From Mesorhizobium sp. 1M-11 (GTDB taxonomy: Bacteria; Pseudomonadota; Alphaproteobacteria; Rhizobiales; Rhizobiaceae): DNA of 64,000 nt. Below, in pieces: positions 36,060 through 44,370 of the stretch (position 1 is the stretch's first letter; each line of letters opens with the position of its first letter). The DNA is taken from contig NZ_LJSD01000062.1 of assembly GCF_001303895.1 (NCBI RefSeq), forward strand, positions 1 to 64,000, in the 5' to 3' direction. The notes beneath the pieces were generated by a model. The model did not search any database and was not told where the DNA came from. It saw nothing but the letters and a program-made list of their open reading frames with translations. The translations under genes and the position numbers were made by a program.

Positions 36060-36581
36060 TCAGGATGTCAGCCCGCCGGTAATGGCCTGTCCCGTCTTGG
36101 ACCACGGCCGTGCCAGCATATAGAACGCCAGAATGTGGGTAATCATCAAAGCCGGCACATACAGGATCGGAATCCAGTAGGCCGCGACCAGCTCGCCCGC
36201 CCGTTCCGGAAGCCCGAGCTGCACGCCATGATAGTAGTTGATCAGAAGATCGACCGTTCCCACCACGTTGAAGGCGACAACGAACAGCCAAAACAGCGGA
36301 CGGACCCGAACCGTCAGCAACGCAATCATGGCAAGCACCCCTGTGATGAAATCGCCATAGGCTGCGGATGGAGCAAAATCGGCGGGCAGTCCCGGACCGA
36401 CGACACCAGGGAGTATGAAGACCAAACCGAAAAAGCGAAAACTGTGCAGCACAGCAATGGCGCGCTGAACCTGCCAAGGCTCCATGGACTTCAGTCCAGG
36501 CAACACATAGGTGCCAAGCACCAGCAGCCAAGGCACATAGCCAAGAACGAGTTGGACTGTGAAAATAGTCGCCGGCGACAT
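36060..36581 (-). CDS. Hypothetical multi-span membrane protein
   Basis: A 173-residue membrane protein with about five hydrophobic helices (roughly 7-28, 42-62, 73-95, 97-117 and 140-163). Typical stretches are IFTVQLVLGYVPWLLVLG, VRPLFWLFVVAFNVVGTVDLL and YVPALMITHILAFYML. No family is recognised. ATG 36581 is chosen because GGGAG lies 6 nt upstream. It is divergent from a TetR-type regulator, and the intervening palindrome suggests that regulator controls it; the physiological role is open. Confidence 0.75.
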   Translation of the reverse strand: MSPATIFTVQLVLGYVPWLLVLGTYVLPGLKSMEPWQVQRAIAVLHSFRFFGLVFILPGVVGPGLPADFAPSAAYGDFITGVLAMIALLTVRVRPLFWLFVVAFNVVGTVDLLINYYHGVQLGLPERAGELVAAYWIPILYVPALMITHILAFYMLARPWSKTGQAITGGLTS

Positions 36582-36649
36582 ATGCATCTCCCGTCGGAAC
36601 TCGCCCGACCAGCATGAATGATGGAATGCGACAACTTCGACCATTATGA

Positions 36650-36667
36650 TGGTACCCAATGGTACCA
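36650..36667. promoter_or_regulatory. Palindromic operator of the TetR-type regulator
   Basis: TGGTACC-CAAT-GGTACCA is a perfect 7-bp inverted repeat with a 4-nt spacer, between the divergent membrane-protein gene and the TetR-type gene, 18 nt before the latter's TTG start and just upstream of its AAGGAGG site. The size and position fit a TetR dimer site controlling both genes. Confidence 0.75.
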
Positions 36668-36684
36668 ATGTCAAGGAGGACGAT

Positions 36685-37323
36685 TTGACGAAAGTGTCGA
36701 AGACCTCACGGCCGGACGACGTGGACCAGAAGCCCGCCCGGGCACGCATCATCGACGCTGCCTTCGCGGCCTTCGGCGTGCACGGCTATGCCCAGACGAG
36801 CATGCTGGAGATCGCAACCCGTGCCAAAGTCTCCAAGCGCGAGCTCTACGCACTGGTCGGCAATAAGCACGACATGCTTGTCGCCTGCATCATGGAGCGC
36901 GCCGGCCGCATGCGACCACCGGCCGAGATGCCCAAGCCTCATAATCGCGAAAGCCTCGCCGAAGTGCTCTCGGCATTCGGTGATCGACTGCTTCGCGAAG
37001 TCAGCGATCCGGTTGTCCTTGGCGTTTTTCGCCTGGCGATCGCTGAAGCTGAACGAGCGCCGGAGATTGCACAGGCGTTGGATTCGATTGGCCGCGCCGC
37101 CGCGCGCGAGGATCTGGCGGCGATCATGGAGCAGGCGCAGTCGCGCGGCCTGCTGACCGGTGACACCGCTGAAATGACGGAGCGCTTCCTGGCGTTGTTG
37201 TGGGGAGATCTGATGATGAGACTGCTGCTTCGCCTTGCCGAGCCGCCTACCCTCGAAGCGGCCAGGCACCGCGCCCATGACGCGGTCTTAGATTTCTTGC
37301 GACTGCAACAGGCAAGCGTCTAA
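36685..37323 (+). CDS. TetR/AcrR-family transcriptional regulator
   Basis: A 212-residue TetR-type repressor. The N-terminal helix-turn-helix (about 17-62) reads ARIIDAAFAAFGVHGYAQTS, then MLEIATRAKVSKRELYALVGNKHDML (two parts); the C-terminal ligand-binding region is all helical with FLALLWGDLMMRLLLRL near the end. The start is taken as TTG 36685 because AAGGAGG lies 5 nt before it and the palindromic operator lies before that; an upstream ATG at 36646 would be inside the operator region. Target is probably the divergent membrane gene and itself. Confidence 0.88.
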   Translation: MTKVSKTSRPDDVDQKPARARIIDAAFAAFGVHGYAQTSMLEIATRAKVSKRELYALVGNKHDMLVACIMERAGRMRPPAEMPKPHNRESLAEVLSAFGDRLLREVSDPVVLGVFRLAIAEAERAPEIAQALDSIGRAAAREDLAAIMEQAQSRGLLTGDTAEMTERFLALLWGDLMMRLLLRLAEPPTLEAARHRAHDAVLDFLRLQQASV

Positions 37324-37346
37324 GCGCGCTTCCCGGCAAGGCGACT

Positions 37347-37838
37347 TCACCCCAACCGTTTCTCGAACACCAGCGCGGGGATGCCAGACCCGGCAGTACC
37401 GCAATCGCCGGTCTGGCCGGCCTCCACGAAACCTTTGGCCTTGTAGAAGCTGATTGCTGGCGCGTTGGCCCCCTCCACCTCTAGCCGCAGCGTGTGGGCT
37501 TCCGGAAAGCTGTCTTCGATCTCCTCCAGCAGCATGCTGCCGATGCCTTTGTGCTGGAATGCCGGCAGTACATAGAGCTGGCGCAACTTGACCACTTTGG
37601 GATCATCGGTGGCAGCAGCAAAGGCCACGCCGGCGATGGTCTTGCCGTCGTCGGCAACCAGGAACTCGGAGTTTGGCTGGGTCAGGCGCGCTTTGAGCGA
37701 GACCGGCGTATGCCATTGGCTCGTGATCTCGTTCACCCGGTCCACGCCATAGATCGCATCATAGGTGGCATGCCAGGTCTCGGCGAGCAGCGCCTTGACT
37801 GCCTCGAGGTCGCGCTCGCTCGCCGTACGCACGAACAT
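37347..37838 (-). CDS. GNAT-family N-acetyltransferase
   Basis: A 163-residue acetyltransferase of the GNAT fold. The acetyl-CoA loop Q-H-K-G-I-G (LPAFQHKGIGSMLLEEIE, about 91-108) follows the beta-strand VKLRQLYV; the C-terminal NAPAISFYKAKGFVEAGQ (about 124-141) is also typical. Acceptor substrate unknown. It begins five bases after the gatB stop on the same strand, so it is probably translated from the gatB mRNA. Confidence 0.88.
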   Translation of the reverse strand: MFVRTASERDLEAVKALLAETWHATYDAIYGVDRVNEITSQWHTPVSLKARLTQPNSEFLVADDGKTIAGVAFAAATDDPKVVKLRQLYVLPAFQHKGIGSMLLEEIEDSFPEAHTLRLEVEGANAPAISFYKAKGFVEAGQTGDCGTAGSGIPALVFEKRLG

Positions 37839-37843
37839 GGCGA

Positions 37844-39346
37844 CTATTCCGTGATGCCGAGCTTGGCCTTGACCAGGTCGTTGACCGCCTGCGGATTGGC
37901 CTTGCCGCCGGTTGCCTTCATGACCTGGCCGACGAACCAGCCAGCCATCGACGGCTTGGCCTTGGCCTGCTCGACCTTGTCCGGGTTGGCTGCGATCACC
38001 TCGTCCACCGCCTTTTCGATGGCACCCGTGTCCGTGACCTGCTTCATGCCGCGCGTCTCGACGAGTTCCTTCGGATCGCCACCCTCATTCCAGACGATCT
38101 CGAATAGGTCCTTCGCGATCTTGCCGGAGATGGTGCCTTCCTTGATGAGATCGACGATGCCGCCAAGCTGCGCAGGCGAAACCGGAGTCTCTTCAATGAC
38201 TTTGCCGGATTTGTTCAAGGCGCCCAGCAGGTCGTTGATGACCCAGTTCGCCACCATCTTGCCGTCGCGGCCCGCTGCCACCTGTTCGAAATAATCGGCG
38301 ATCGCCTTTTCCGACACCAGGATCGAGGCGTCGTATGCTGAAAGGCCGAGTTTTTCGACAAGACGGGTCTTCTTGTCGTCCGGCAGTTCGGGCAGGTACT
38401 CGGCGAGTTCCTCGACATAGGCCTGGTCGAACTCCAGCGGCAGAAGGTCCGGGTCTGGGAAGTAGCGATAGTCGTGCGCTTCTTCCTTGGAACGCATGGA
38501 TCGCGTCTCGCCCTTCACCGGATCGTACAGGCGGGTTTCCTGATCGATCTTGCCGCCATCCTCCAGGATGGCGATCTGGCGGCGCGCCTCATATTCGATG
38601 GCCTGGCCGATGAAGCGGATCGAGTTCATGTTCTTGATCTCGCAGCGCGTGCCAAAACCTTCGCCCGGCCGGCGGACCGAAACGTTGACGTCGGCGCGCA
38701 GTGAGCCTTCATCCATGTTTCCATCGCAGGTGCCAAGATAACGCACGATGGTGCGCAGCTTGGTGACGTATGCCTTGGCCTCGTCGGACGAGCGGATGTC
38801 GGGCTTCGACACGATCTCCATCAGTGCTACGCCGGAGCGGTTGAGATCGACATAGGACATGGTCGGATGCTGGTCGTGCATCGACTTGCCCGCGTCCTGC
38901 TCCAGGTGCAGGCGTTCGATGCCGACCTCAATGTCCTCGAACTCGCCTTTCTTGTCAGGCCCGACGGAGACGATCACCGTGCCCTCGCCGACGATCGGCT
39001 GCTTGAACTGCGAAATCTGGTAGCCCTGCGGCAGGTCCGGATAGAAGTAGTTCTTCCGGTCGAAAACCGACTTGTGGTTGATCTGGGCTTTCAGACCGAG
39101 CCCAGTGCGGATGGCCTGACGCACGCACTCCTCGTTGATCACGGGCAGCATGCCGGGCATGGCGGCGTCGACAAGCGACACGTTGGCATTGGGCTCGGCA
39201 CCGAAAGCAGTCGAGGCACCAGAGAACAGCTTGGCCTCCGAGGTCACCTGCGCATGGACTTCCATGCCGATGATGACCTCCCAGTCGCCGGTGGCGCCGG
39301 GAATCAATCGTTTGGGATCGGGCGTGCGGGTGTCGATGAGGGTCAT
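37844..39346 (-). CDS. gatB: Aspartyl/glutamyl-tRNA(Asn/Gln) amidotransferase subunit B
   Basis: A 500-residue subunit of GatCAB, which converts Glu-tRNA(Gln) or Asp-tRNA(Asn) to the correct amide form. The cradle domain begins WEVIIGMEVHAQVTS (about 20-34), with FDRKNYFYPDLPQGYQISQ (about 94-112), MSYVDLNRSGVALMEIVS (about 159-176) and MRSKEEAHDYRYFPDPDL (about 284-301), and the C-terminal tRNA-binding YqeY-like tail contains MAGWFVGQVMKATGG. The start MTLIDTR at 39346 is standard; the frame stays open upstream to 39625 but is not protein-like. gatA/gatC are not adjacent here. Confidence 0.95.
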   Translation of the reverse strand: MTLIDTRTPDPKRLIPGATGDWEVIIGMEVHAQVTSEAKLFSGASTAFGAEPNANVSLVDAAMPGMLPVINEECVRQAIRTGLGLKAQINHKSVFDRKNYFYPDLPQGYQISQFKQPIVGEGTVIVSVGPDKKGEFEDIEVGIERLHLEQDAGKSMHDQHPTMSYVDLNRSGVALMEIVSKPDIRSSDEAKAYVTKLRTIVRYLGTCDGNMDEGSLRADVNVSVRRPGEGFGTRCEIKNMNSIRFIGQAIEYEARRQIAILEDGGKIDQETRLYDPVKGETRSMRSKEEAHDYRYFPDPDLLPLEFDQAYVEELAEYLPELPDDKKTRLVEKLGLSAYDASILVSEKAIADYFEQVAAGRDGKMVANWVINDLLGALNKSGKVIEETPVSPAQLGGIVDLIKEGTISGKIAKDLFEIVWNEGGDPKELVETRGMKQVTDTGAIEKAVDEVIAANPDKVEQAKAKPSMAGWFVGQVMKATGGKANPQAVNDLVKAKLGITE

Positions 39347-39666
39347 GGAGGCCTGCATTCGGGAAGTGTGAAAATCGTCGATTTGGGCTAGCGCAACCGG
39401 CGACGTGAGGCAAGACACCGAAAGCGCCACTGCGCATCCCCGCATGCAGGAAAAACTTTGCGCGCCACCATCTCGCAACTGCGAAGGCGAGGTTTGTTCT
39501 GCTCCGCAACGCGGAATCTTTAAGACGAAATTCCTGCCGTCGCGACCAGTCGGGCAAAGCGGTCCTTTGAACCGAAAGCCGGCTTTGTGGACGATAAGGA
39601 CAGGCTTCGCATCCCGCGCCGCCAACCCTTTTCGCCTCCCAAGGCTATTTCTGATCGAGGACTGTT
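39347..39666. other. Divergent control region between gatB and metQ
   Basis: 320 bp with no gene. I looked for SAM-responsive riboswitch features before metQ and found none; a short inverted AAAGCCGGCTTT lies at about 39579-39590. The metQ ribosome-binding site GAGGAC is at 39657. Confidence 0.45.
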
Positions 39667-40500
39667 ATGATTACCGCCCTTAAAAGCCCGATTACCCGCC
39701 GCGCCGGTCTCGCCGCCTTGCTGGCTTCCGCCGTCACGCTTGTCAGCCTCGCCGCACCGTCCTCCAGCTATGCCGAGGACAAGAAAACGGTGAAGGTCGG
39801 CATCATTTCCGGCGAAGACGAGGATGTCTGGCGTGTCGTCACCGCCGAAGCGGCCAAGTCGGGTCTGACCATCGAGACCGTGGTCTTCAACGACTATACC
39901 CAGCCCAACGAGGCGCTGGAGCGCGGAGAGGTCGACGCCAACGCCTTCCAGCACCAGCCTTATCTCGACAACCAGATCAAGACACAGGGCTACCACATCG
40001 TTGCGGTGGGTTATACGGGTTTGTGGCCAATCGGCCTCTATTCGAAGAAGCACACCAAGGTAGCCGAGTTGACCAAGGGCTCGGTGGTTGGCGTGCCGAA
40101 CGATCCGTCGAATGAAGGGCGCGCATTGCGCGTGCTGGAGAGCCAGAAGCTGATCAAGCTGAAGGACGGCACCGGCATTCTCGCCACCACCGCGGACATC
40201 GCCGAGAACCCGAGCGGCATCGAGATCAAGGAACTCGATGCCGGCATCGTCGGCCGCTCGGTGGAAGACCTCGACGCGGCCGTCGTCAACACCGACTGGG
40301 CGCTGAAGAGCGGGCTGACGCCGGAAAATCGCATTGCCCAGGAGGCGGTGAACGACAACCCCTACCGCAACTTCATCGCCGTAAAGCAGGGCAATGAGAA
40401 GGAGCCCTGGGTGAAGGCGCTGGTCGCGGCCTATCAGAACCCGACGGTGAAAGCTGAATTCGACCGTGTCTACAAAGGCACAGGCGTCGTCGCCTACTAA
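39667..40500 (+). CDS. metQ: Methionine ABC transporter substrate-binding protein (MetQ/NlpA family)
   Basis: A 277-residue periplasmic binding protein for D/L-methionine. After a signal peptide (about 12-36, LAALLASAVTLVSLAAPSSSYA) it shows the NlpA fold: VKVGIISGEDEDVWRVV, VFNDYTQPNEALERGEVDANAFQHQPYL (two parts), LWPIGLYSKK, VGVPNDPSNEGRALRVLE and NTDWALKSGL. No lipobox cysteine is seen, so it is probably soluble in the periplasm instead of lipid-anchored. First of metQ-metN-metI. Confidence 0.93.
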   Translation: MITALKSPITRRAGLAALLASAVTLVSLAAPSSSYAEDKKTVKVGIISGEDEDVWRVVTAEAAKSGLTIETVVFNDYTQPNEALERGEVDANAFQHQPYLDNQIKTQGYHIVAVGYTGLWPIGLYSKKHTKVAELTKGSVVGVPNDPSNEGRALRVLESQKLIKLKDGTGILATTADIAENPSGIEIKELDAGIVGRSVEDLDAAVVNTDWALKSGLTPENRIAQEAVNDNPYRNFIAVKQGNEKEPWVKALVAAYQNPTVKAEFDRVYKGTGVVAY

Positions 40501-40616
40501 GGCCTATGCAGCCCTATCTCGAACGGCGAGCAGCTCGCGACCCTTGGGTCGGCGAGCTGTTTGGCTTGCAGCCGTTCGATGCGCCGCCACGAGAGGCGGT
40601 GCGGAAAGGATATTCC

Positions 40617-41729
40617 GTGAACCAGCACGTCTTAGCAGAGATACCGTTTTTGGCCGACATAGTGGGCAACGATACATCACCTCAGCCAAGCCGTCCCGCC
40701 CTCGCAGACGGCGAGGAGATCGTGCGCCTCGTAGACCTGAAGCGCCGCTTCGGAGAGACGCCGGCGCTGGAGGGCGTGTCGCTGACTGTGCGCAAGGGCG
40801 AGATCCTCGGCATCATCGGCCGCAGCGGTGCCGGCAAGTCGACACTGATCCGCTGCCTGAACGGGCTGGAGCGGCCGGATTCCGGCCAGGTCCATATCGA
40901 AGGCCGTGAGATCGGCCGACTTGGCGAAAGCGAGTTGCAGCCGCTGCGACGGCGTATCGGCATGATCTTCCAGCATTTCAACCTGTTGTCCGCGAAGACG
41001 GTCGAGGACAATGTCGCCCTGCCGCTGAAAATCGCGGGACAAAAGAAGGCGGCGCGCCGGGCACGCGCGGCCGAACTGCTCGAACTGGTCGGCCTTTCCG
41101 CCAAGGCGAAGGCCTATCCATCCTCCCTGTCCGGTGGCCAGAAGCAGCGTGTCGGCATTGCCCGCGCGCTTGCCGCTGGACCAGCGCTCTTGTTGTCGGA
41201 TGAAGCCACTTCGGCGCTCGATCCGGAGACGACGCGATCGATCCTGGCGCTGCTCAAGGATATCAACCGACGTTTCGGCCTGACCATCCTGCTCATCACC
41301 CACGAAATGGAAGTCATCCGCTCCATCGCCGACCGCGTGGCGGTGATCGATGCCGGCCGTATCGTCGAAGAAGGTCCGGTCTGGTCGGTCTTCGCCGATC
41401 CGCAGTCAGAGATCACGCAAAGCCTGCTTGGCGGCATCCGCCCCCAATTGCCGGCCGAGATCGCCGAAAAACTCTCATCCGTTCCAGGCAAGGAAGCGAT
41501 CCTGCGCGTGGATGTCGCGGGCGATGCCGCGAGACGTCCCCTGCTTTCTGAACTGGCAGTTGCCGTACCCGGCCGCTTCCGGCTGATCCATGGCGGCGTT
41601 GACCATGTCCAGGGCGAACCTGTCGGCAGCCTTTTCCTTGGCGTTGCCGCCAAGGATGGTCAGGTCGCCAAAACGCTCGACTTCCTAACTGCTCGCAACG
41701 CCCGGGCAAAGGTGCTTGGTTATGTCTGA
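40617..41729 (+). CDS. metN: Methionine ABC transporter ATP-binding protein
   Basis: A 370-residue ATPase of the MetNIQ importer. Walker A GRSGAGKS (about 66-73), Q-loop in MIFQHFNLL, signature LSGGQKQRV (about 168-176), Walker B LLLSDEATSALD and H-loop LITHEME are all present. The C-terminal ~100 residues (RVDVAGDAARRPLLSELAV..., HGGVDHVQGEPVGSLFLGV) are the NIL domain that binds methionine and inhibits uptake. GTG at 40617 is favoured by AAAGGA 6 nt upstream; an ATG at 40506 would add 37 residues with an ill-spaced site. metI overlaps its end. Confidence 0.92.
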   Translation: MNQHVLAEIPFLADIVGNDTSPQPSRPALADGEEIVRLVDLKRRFGETPALEGVSLTVRKGEILGIIGRSGAGKSTLIRCLNGLERPDSGQVHIEGREIGRLGESELQPLRRRIGMIFQHFNLLSAKTVEDNVALPLKIAGQKKAARRARAAELLELVGLSAKAKAYPSSLSGGQKQRVGIARALAAGPALLLSDEATSALDPETTRSILALLKDINRRFGLTILLITHEMEVIRSIADRVAVIDAGRIVEEGPVWSVFADPQSEITQSLLGGIRPQLPAEIAEKLSSVPGKEAILRVDVAGDAARRPLLSELAVAVPGRFRLIHGGVDHVQGEPVGSLFLGVAAKDGQVAKTLDFLTARNARAKVLGYV

Positions 41730-42378
41730 AGTCATGCTCCAACTCCTGCTGCGGTCGCTTTGGGAGACCGTCCTGATGACCGCGGCGTCAGGTTTGATCT
41801 CGCTGGTCGCGGGTTTGCCGCTAGGGCTTGCGTTGATCGCCACCGAGCGCGGCGGTATAGCGGAGAACCTTTGGGTGAACCGCATCCTTGCCGCCATCAT
41901 CAACGGCTTCCGTTCGGTGCCGTTCATCATCCTGCTCGTGGCGCTGATCCCGGTAACAAGGCTGATCGTCGGCACCTCCATCGGCACCTGGGCAGCGATC
42001 GTGCCGCTGTCGATCGCGGCGACGCCCTACTACGCGCGGATAGCCGAAGTCTCGCTGCGTGAAGTCGACCGGGGTCTCATAGAGGCAGCACGCGCGATGG
42101 GCGGCAACCGCTGGACAATCATCCGGGAAGTGCTGGTGCCCGAGGCCCTGCCCGGCATCGTCGCCGGCTTCACCGTGACGCTGGTGACACTGGTCGGCGC
42201 ATCCGCCATGGCTGGCGCGATCGGTGCCGGCGGGCTCGGCGACCTCGCCATCCGCTATGGCTACCAGCGCTTCGAAACGACTGTCATGATCGCCGTGGTG
42301 GCCGTGCTGATCGTCTTGGTCTGCGGTATCCAGTGGCTTGGCGACCGGCTGGTCGTGCGGCTGGATCATCGCGTCTGA
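41722..42378 (+). CDS. metI: Methionine ABC transporter permease
   Basis: A 218-residue inner-membrane permease with five predicted spans (about 15-40, 55-75, 85-100, 145-170 and 190-210). The EAA loop that docks to MetN is LIEAARAMGGNRWTIIREVLVPEALPG (about 120-146, two parts). It forms the channel for methionine entry. The ATG at 41722 overlaps the metN stop by eight bases and has AAAGGTG upstream, indicating coupled translation. Confidence 0.95.
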   Translation: MSEVMLQLLLRSLWETVLMTAASGLISLVAGLPLGLALIATERGGIAENLWVNRILAAIINGFRSVPFIILLVALIPVTRLIVGTSIGTWAAIVPLSIAATPYYARIAEVSLREVDRGLIEAARAMGGNRWTIIREVLVPEALPGIVAGFTVTLVTLVGASAMAGAIGAGGLGDLAIRYGYQRFETTVMIAVVAVLIVLVCGIQWLGDRLVVRLDHRV

Positions 42379-42593
42379 CGTCGCCCTCACATCCAGCTGG
42401 CATTGTCCGATGATTTTGCCTATATGGCGATCATCCCATGGAGTGTGGATGTTTACTTCGTCTGAGTCCCGCTGAGGCCCCGACCTTCTCCTGAAGGCGG
42501 GGCATGAAAACCTGAAACCCCGTGCCGCGTTCGCGTGGCTGCGGTTTTTGTTGTTGGCCGTTTTCGGCCAGGTTTTCCCGGGACCATTCCACA

Positions 42594-42851
42594 ATGAATA
42601 TTTCGCGCTTGGAACAGCGCATCCTGCACCTGCTCGCGCAGGGCGGACGCATCGAAATCGAAAAAGACGACAATCAGAAGATCGAAGCCGTGCATTGCCT
42701 TACCCGCGACGGGTGGCGCTACCCGGATTTCAGCATCCCGCTCTTCAAGAAACTGAAGCGGAGAAAAGCGGTCGCTTCCAGCAATGGTGGCCCCTATCGC
42801 ATCACACGTGAAGGGCTGAAGCTGGTGCGGTCACAGCTCGACAACCGTTGA
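42594..42851 (+). CDS. YjhX-family (UPF0386/DUF2084) toxin-like protein
   Basis: An 85-residue protein of the YjhX family. MNISRLEQRILHLLAQGGRI opens the protein and the rest looks like a winged helix (IEAVHCLTRDGWRYPDFS, LFKKLKRRKAVASSNGGPYRITREGLKLVRSQL in parts). E. coli YjhX is reported as a topoisomerase-I-inhibiting toxin paired with the acetyltransferase YjhQ; here no such partner is adjacent, so a toxin role is uncertain and a regulatory one is possible. ATG 42594 has only a weak GGGACC site. Followed by a strong bidirectional terminator. Confidence 0.85.
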   Translation: MNISRLEQRILHLLAQGGRIEIEKDDNQKIEAVHCLTRDGWRYPDFSIPLFKKLKRRKAVASSNGGPYRITREGLKLVRSQLDNR

Positions 42852-42871
42852 GCAACGCACGACCCAATAGA

Positions 42872-42920
42872 AACGCCTCCCCACGCCGATCCATCGACGG
42901 CATGGGGAGGCGTTGATTTT
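42872..42920. terminator. Bidirectional terminator between the YjhX-like gene and the CBS gene
   Basis: AACGCCTCCCCACGCC pairs with GGCATGGGGAGGCGTT (one G-T) across an 11-nt loop, 42872-42915. TTTT follows on the plus side and TTTCTATT on the minus side. Confidence 0.88.
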
Positions 42921-42946
42921 CACGCCCTCCCTTGGGAGGAACGAAT

Positions 42947-43378
42947 TCAAGCCGTCGCGATATAGGCTTTGATCTGCTCGGCCTCGCGCTCGACCGTCTC
43001 GATGCGCCGTTTGACCACGTCGCCGATCGAGATGATGCCGTCGAGCAGGCCATCCTTTTCCACCGGCAAATGGCGGAAGCGGCCGTTGGTCATGATCTCC
43101 ATGACCTCGTTGACCGTGTGGCTGGCGTTGCAGATCTTGACCTTTGGCGTCATGACGGCGCGCACTTGAAGATCGAGCGCGCCAGCGCCTTCCTTGGCGA
43201 TGACACGCACCACATCGCGTTCCGAGAGAATGCCGACGATCTTGCGATCTCCATTGGTGATGACCAGCGCACCAATCCGCCGATCGGCGAGCAATCCGAC
43301 CGCTTCGGTCAGTGTCGCGTTGGGGCCAAGCGTGACCACAGCGTGGCCCTTCGCCTCAAGAATTGCCTTAACAGTCAT
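42947..43378 (-). CDS. CBS domain-pair protein
   Basis: A 143-residue soluble protein made of two CBS domains (about 8-62 and 75-130), a module that senses adenine nucleotides or related ligands. Typical strands are LTEAVGLLADRRIGALVIT, GDRKIVGILSERDVVRVI and GRFRHLPVEKDGLLDGIISIGDVVKRRIE in parts. No other domain is attached, so its partner is unknown. ATG 43378 after GAGGAGG. Such stand-alone CBS proteins are widespread in rhizobia. Confidence 0.93.
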   Translation of the reverse strand: MTVKAILEAKGHAVVTLGPNATLTEAVGLLADRRIGALVITNGDRKIVGILSERDVVRVIAKEGAGALDLQVRAVMTPKVKICNASHTVNEVMEIMTNGRFRHLPVEKDGLLDGIISIGDVVKRRIETVEREAEQIKAYIATA

Positions 43379-43479
43379 GGCGTCCTCCTCTGCAACCGTC
43401 CGTCAGCCTCAGGCGGACGGACATCGACGTCAAGCAAGGATATGGTGCGCCGTGATGGGTTGCTTTTCAAGTATTCCGA

Positions 43480-44205
43480 TCAGCGACCATAAGCTTGCCT
43501 GCGGTCGAAGAAACGCAATCCCAGGAAGCCGGCGAGAAAGCCACCGATATGGGCTTCCCAGGCGATCTGGCTATCCTCCCCCGGCACGAAGCCAACGACG
43601 CCAGTGACGATGTTGATGACCATCCACACCGCCAGGAAGGTCAGCGCAGCGCGCGAGCGGAAGACTGCGCCGAAGGGCAGCAATGGCCCGGCGAACGCGC
43701 CTTTGCCGGACGAACGGTCGACATGGAAGGCAAAGCGGGCGGCAGCGCCCATCATACCGGAAATCGAGCCCGACGCGCCGACCAGCGGCGCCTGCATTGT
43801 CGGATGGATGACGAAAAAGAAGAAGGCCGCGGCAAAGCCGGTCACCGCGAAGAACAAGGCAAAGCGCAAAGCGCCGATGCGGTTTGCGAGCGGCGAACCA
43901 AAGGCCGCCAACCAGATCATATTCACGATCAGATGCGCCCAGCCGCCATGCAGGAAAGTGTAGGTAAACGGACTGGAAAAAGCATAGAAATCAAGATCGT
44001 ACTGACCGGAATAGCGAACCGGAATGAACGCTGCCCGAATGAGCAATTCGACATCCTGCTGCGGGGTCAGCACATAGAGGCGCAGCAAATGAACGCCCGC
44101 GCACAGCAGGATGATCGCCAGGACAATGGCCGGCAAATTGAAGATCGGCTCGCGCGACGGAGTTTCGCGGTCCTCCGGCATCTCCGTCTCTCTCGCCTCG
44201 TTCAT
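43480..44205 (-). CDS. Rhomboid-family intramembrane serine protease
   Basis: A 241-residue membrane protein with six or seven spans. The rhomboid core shows HGGWAHLIVNMIWLAAFG (about 88-105), the catalytic Ser in GASGSISGMMGA (about 145-156) and the catalytic His in WEAHIGGFLAGFLGLR (about 215-230). It should cut other membrane proteins inside the lipid bilayer; its substrates are not known. The N-terminal 20 residues are polar and acidic. ATG 44205 follows AAGGAT; an ATG 19 codons earlier is less likely. Confidence 0.92.
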   Translation of the reverse strand: MNEARETEMPEDRETPSREPIFNLPAIVLAIILLCAGVHLLRLYVLTPQQDVELLIRAAFIPVRYSGQYDLDFYAFSSPFTYTFLHGGWAHLIVNMIWLAAFGSPLANRIGALRFALFFAVTGFAAAFFFFVIHPTMQAPLVGASGSISGMMGAAARFAFHVDRSSGKGAFAGPLLPFGAVFRSRAALTFLAVWMVINIVTGVVGFVPGEDSQIAWEAHIGGFLAGFLGLRFFDRRQAYGR

Positions 44206-44275
44206 CGTATCCTTCCCAAACTCGGTCCGCGAGCATGTAAGCCAAGGCAGTGCATTACACAAACGGGAGGCATCG

Positions 44276-44370
44276 GAGCAATTCCAGAAAAGTATGCTGC
44301 GGTTTTGCGTCCGGAATCGCGTAAAAAAGCTGGAGCGTTTGCGCGTTTCCGCGAAAAGCAGAAACGCTCC
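44276..44370. repeat. Mosaic intergenic repeat, family 2, copy 1
   Basis: A 95-bp element: GAGCAATTCCAG, then GCGGTTTTGCGTCCGGAAT, then GCGTAAAAAA and a GGAGCGTTT...AAACGCTCC inverted pair. The same order of modules occurs at 57842-57934. It lies upstream of the rhomboid gene. Confidence 0.85.

Noticed and set aside
39347..39625. Open frame extending gatB 93 codons upstream
   Set aside because: GatB starts at MTLIDTR in all typical forms and is full length (500 residues) from 39346; the extension is not protein-like.
40541..40575. GGCTTGCAGCC in front of metN, recalling the SAM-II riboswitch core
   Set aside because: The other conserved SAM-II blocks (the U-rich GAUUUG side and GCUAAA) are missing, the segment lies between metQ and metN and not in a 5' leader, and it is explained by an open frame.
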